Shown here: positions 60,380 through 64,000 of the stretch, one piece after another
Layout of the letters: every line of letters starts with the position of its first letter
How positions within the stretch are numbered: the first letter of the stretch is position 1
Assembly: GCA_029844215.1 (NCBI GenBank)
Contig: CM056718.1
Span: forward strand, 84,060,764 to 84,124,763
From: Przewalskia tangutica
Taxonomy: Eukaryota; Streptophyta; Magnoliopsida; Solanales; Solanaceae
Reading direction: 5' to 3'
DNA length: 64,000 bases
Program-made: the position numbers and the translations under genes
The notes under the pieces: model-generated
Told to the model about the DNA's origin: nothing
Databases searched by the model: none
The model's input: the letters and a program-made list of their open reading frames with translations, nothing else

Positions 60380-61640
60380 TCAAAATAAGTGATTCAAAGG
60401 ACCGCTAAAACTGGGATCTTCCACCGCGACCTCTGCAACTGATCCCGTAGTCTGTGCTATCCCACTAGTGCCACCTCCGGTCGGACATTTTCTCGCATAA
60501 TGGCCCTGCTGGCCGCATGTAAAGCAAACTCCCAAACTAGCACGACACTCCCCCTTATGGATTTTACCGCAACGGCCACACTGAGGTAAGGGTGGCCTCA
60601 TCTAGCCAACACCACCTCCTCAAAACACGAACCCCTGGAGCCACGACGCTCTGAATACTCCCGACGTCACGAAGGCGCGGAGGACCACTCTGGCTGGATG
60701 AGGTATATATTCGATCTGCTGCGGAGTGCACGCCTCGAAAGTTACTAAAGGACCTGTGTCTTAGCCTCTTGTCTGATCACGGTCCCTACGTCGGTCTCTA
60801 CGTTCCTCCATCCACGTCGCATAAGCCTGTATACGGGCAATGTCCATGCCCGGCTGAAGAGCTACTCCTGTGTAACCCTCCGCTAAATAATCGTCAAGTC
60901 CTGTGACATATCGGTGCACCCTATCCTCCATGTCTGCCACTAATGCGGGGACATACCGAGCTAAAGAGTGAAACTACCTGCTGTACTCCCCGAGCCGTCG
61001 CTTCGCCTCAACGTCAAAAATCTGCCGGCCAGCCCTCCTCATCTGTGGAGGCAAAAAATGTGCAAGAAATGCCCCTGAGAACTCGTCCCACACAGCTGGA
61101 GGCGCATGCTCCCCCCGGGACATCTCCCACGAATCAAACCAGTCGACTGCAGTATCACGCAACCGATGCGAACCTAAGACCACCGACTCGGTCTCCGAAG
61201 CCTTGATCACTCTCATGATCCGCTGTAACTGTCGGATGAACTCCTGCGGATCATCCTCAGGCCTCGACCCGTAGAACTCTGGCGGGCTACAACTCAGAAA
61301 ATCTCGTAGTCTCAAGCTATCCGATCTAGGATGAACCACGGGTGCTCTTTGGGCTGCTGCGTCCGGCTATCCTCATGCGGCCTGATCACGGCTAGTAATC
61401 GCCATCTCCACAGTAACCCATCTCCTGCTCCGGTGTGGGGTGAGGCGCAGATATCGTGGCCTCAGTAGCTACTGCTGCTGCTCTAAACTCTGCTGGGGCT
61501 GGCGGCATCGTAGAATCCGCCATCTGTAGCACCACCTCGGGTAAAGACTGGGCCTCTGTCCTGGTAACCCTCCGTGCTCTACTCGCAGCTCCCTCTGCTG
61601 CCTTGCCCTTCTGGGCTCTGGTTGCCTTGCGTAGAGGCAT
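60380..61640 (-). pseudogene. gag of element N, the best-kept gag in the window
   Basis: ATG at 61640 opens MPLRKATRAQKGKAAEGAAS; this frame stops at 61392. A second open stretch (61339-60974) carries the retrotransposon gag capsid domain: SLRLRDFLSCSPPEFYGS, DPQEFIRQLQRIMRVI, VDWFDSWE and WDEFSGAFLAHFLPPQMRRA. Between them and the end, MDIARIQAYATWMEERRDRR is readable near 60850-60790. The last stretch (60601-60380) has CGRCGKIHKGEC and a canonical CCHC knuckle CFTCGQQGHYARKC, then ends at PLNHLF with a stop and no protease. Nominal length is about 420 residues in at least three frames. Because the LTRs are nearly identical, the breaks may be sequence errors in a gag that was intact. Confidence 0.85.
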
Positions 61641-61830
61641 AACTGGTACAAAAGAATACGTCAGAGGGAGTCCAACTTACGACACAGCTCTAAGGCACGA
61701 TCTCAGAGTGAGAAGAATAGAAATCAATCCTAAATGTCCTGCAGCCTCCTGATTATAGATGTGGTGCACAACACACCGATAATCAAGACTCTACTAGACA
61801 CGGTCTGTAGACACTTTCCGAGGACTAACT

Positions 61831-61842
61831 GCTCTGATACCA
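61831..61842 (-). other. Primer binding site of element N
   Basis: GCTCTGATACCA, complement of TGGTATCAGAGC, four bases from the LTR at 61847. Confidence 0.93.
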
Positions 61843-61846
61843 CTTT

Positions 61847-64000
61847 TGTCACGACCCGACCACGGGCCCGCGACTGGTGCCTTACCCCGGGCACCCTAGT
61901 GATACAACATCAGAGAAAAACCAGCGGAAATAAAACATACAGATATGAAACAAGATAAAAGAAAACAGGCTAACCAAAACGGTTGCCTTTTTGCATATAT
62001 ATACAGAAATTTGAACAGTTACATCCTTTACAACCCTGCCCACAACAGTACTACATACCTCTAAGAGTGTAACAACAACTATGACGGGACAGGGCCCCGC
62101 CATACCCCTGAATGTACAAGAACCTACAACTCAGGGAAACATACCAAAAGATAAGCCTCCGGAGAAACGGAGCTTCCCAATCTGTTGGCTGATCCTATGG
62201 CGAGGATCACAACCGATGCTCTCTACTGCGGCATGAACGCAGCCCGGAGGTCAAGACAAAGTACCAAGTATGTGGCGAAAATACTCTAAATGAAATCATA
62301 GTAGTCTATATAAAACAGGAGACATATATGATAACCAAACTACATTACATAATATGTAAGCAGTCACGTCAAGTCAGGGACTCACGCCCTCAAAATCATC
62401 ACTCAAATATAACTATGAGTCTCATGCCCGCAACATCAATCATGCCCGTGGAACACCTTCCTCAAATGGCGATCTCGATAACCACACCAAGGAGTACACA
62501 TGAACACGTGTCCCACCTGTGTCATAAAACCGTGACGGCAAGTACGAAGGCTAACTACCGGATACCAAAGCGCGTCATCAATCGGCGGGGCAAGTACGAA
62601 GCCAACTACCGGATACCAAAGCCGTACCAACAAATCTATATAACCATACCACGAAGGCGACCCGGGCAATCACGAAGCCAACTACCGGATACCACTGCGC
62701 CACGTGGTGGCGGGCAAATCACGAAGACTAACTACCGGATACCTGGCGGAATCATGAGACCGTCCACAAACCGAACGGCAAATGCGAAGGCTAACTACGG
62801 ATACCAAGCGAATCAGCCCGCGACCTCGGGGCAAGTACGAGCCAACTACCGGATACTGCCGAATCAGTAAAACCTCATGGAGAGCTAGTCTATGGAATAA
62901 TAATCACAGAAGTGTACCCGTGGAATGCTCCGTCACTGCCGGTACGTCCAAGTAAGATCATAACAAATCAGCCGTCCCTCCATCGAGAGACGCGGTGGTA
63001 TAGAAATACAATACTAGCACGACAAGGCTATCACACGCAAACATAGGCAAGTTACACACAACTCAAGGTACTTTCATTTTATGCCAAAGTCCAGGTTTTA
63101 ACCCCAAAGTACTACGTACGTTAAATTCTTTTTAAAAGATCCATTTCTTTTACAAAGGTCACCCGATGCCCGTATTATCAAAATGGAGTGACTAACATTT
63201 TAAGTAAACCAAAACAACTTCCATACTTTCCTTTTTAAACCAAATTAAGACAATACTATGCCTTCTTTTTAGACCAAAACACTTCTCCTTTTAAAGTCAA
63301 GTTACCATTTTAAAACTAATGATAAAACCATTATTTTGTTTTCATAAAGTCGTTATAACTAACTTCCCATAAAATTATAACACTTTATGTTTTAAACCAA
63401 TTTAAGACAAAACCATGTCTTTCTTTTAAATCAAAACTCTTCAATTCCTCAAGTCTCTTTTCTTTTAGAAATCAAGTTCCTTACTTTGGAAATTTAAGAA
63501 AATTAATGCTTGTTTATAATGATTCTTATTAAAGCAGCCATGATCTAGGAAATGTAATACAATTTTGTCTTATCTTAGCTTCTATGCAGATGGAGGTTTC
63601 TACTGGTTTTAATAGTAATTAGTTAGTCAATACCTTTTCCTTTATTAACGCTGCAGTGGTTTGTTCGATACTTATTCTCATTTCCGAAATCAATATAATA
63701 TTATTCCTTTTAAAACCCAAGTACCCATTTCTCATAAAAGCGGTTTCACAACTGTTTAACACAAACCAAGTCCTTAATATTTCACATCAAGTCATTTATA
63801 AGTCAAATCTCTTATCTTTTAAAAACCACAAACCATTTCTTTACCTACATAAAGTTGTTATAACAAACTTCTCATAAAGCTGTTATAACACTTTATGTTT
63901 TAAACTAACCAAATTCATTTAGCACATGTACGTCTACCGTACTACATAGTTCACAACAATCATGCTAGAAAATATAGGAAGAGGTTCACATACCTCGCGA
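61847..64000 (-). mobile_element. 5' LTR of element N, cut by the window end
   Basis: It begins TGTCACGACCCGACCACGGG, as the 3' LTR does, and runs to the window edge at a point matching about 58070. The promoter half is outside the window. Confidence 0.95.
62540..62870. repeat. Imperfect ~50-60-bp minisatellite, N 5' LTR
   Basis: Same array as 56605-56940, with the core GAAGGCTAACTACCGGATACC. It differs from its twin by small gaps in CCG/CAG words, though the flanks are nearly identical. A 180-codon frame through it is not a gene. Confidence 0.85.

Larger units (their letters stand above)
55915..64000 (-). mobile_element. Element N (non-autonomous), right end outside the window
   Basis: 3' LTR 55915-59431, internal 59432-61846, 5' LTR from 61847 on. 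The left flank is CTTGT (55910-55914) in LTR D; the expected right duplication is beyond 64000. The two LTRs agree base for base over long stretches (for example 56961-57120 against 62905-63060), so this is among the youngest insertions here. Confidence 0.92.

Noticed and set aside
62328..62870. Open frame of 180 codons, plus strand
   Set aside because: It lies antisense to LTR N and is formed by its minisatellite; the twin array at 56605 does not keep it.

Overview
The window is plant nuclear heterochromatin made almost wholly of nested, mostly non-autonomous Ty3/Gypsy LTR retrotransposons. I see no host protein gene, tRNA or rRNA. The LTRs run TG...CA, the primer binding site reads TGGTATCAGAGC (initiator Met tRNA), the polypurine tract reads AAGGGGGGGAGAA, and a pol fragment ends in integrase plus a chromodomain-like tail. 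These mark a chromovirus, most like the Tekay/Del clade (clade call is inference). The species cannot be read from the sequence; a eudicot is plausible. Strand is given in the sense of each element; most elements lie on the minus strand.

Layout. 1-12456: LTRs of family B on the minus strand (1-6321 and 8053-11632) with short internal domains (6322-8052, 11633-12456); the first LTR is split by a plus-strand solo LTR (1722-5151, target duplication AATAA). 12457-15955: LTR C joined to a fragment of another B LTR. 15956-51589: element H (minus), whose two 2.5-kb LTRs lie 31 kb apart because element S (plus, 18445-46062) entered H beside its polypurine tract. S was itself entered twice: a solo LTR (19992-23453, duplication AATGG) in its 5' LTR, and a 15.2-kb composite (27956-43117, duplication CCACC) in its 3' LTR. 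The composite reads LTR-internal-LTR-internal-LTR. 51590-52770: integrase fragment of an older element P, the target of H on its left and of LTR D (plus, 52771-55914) on its right. 55915-64000: element N (minus), inserted in LTR D; its right-hand LTR runs off the window. The deepest nest is P, then H, then S, then the composite.

How the parts work together. Each LTR has a TATA box about 390-430 bp from its 5' end in the complete copies where one is clear, which leaves about 3 kb of R-U5 leader. The leader holds a slot filled by different minisatellites in different subfamilies. Complete elements carry a primer site, a gag or gag remnant and a polypurine tract, but no usable protease, reverse transcriptase or RNase H. 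They must have moved with enzymes supplied in trans. The only good pol sequence is two fragments of integrase.

Caution. Repeat copies differ largely by small losses and swaps at CCG, CAG, CTG and CCGGG. These do not look like ordinary methyl-cytosine decay and may be long-read base-calling errors at methylated sites. Broken reading frames here may be partly artefact.
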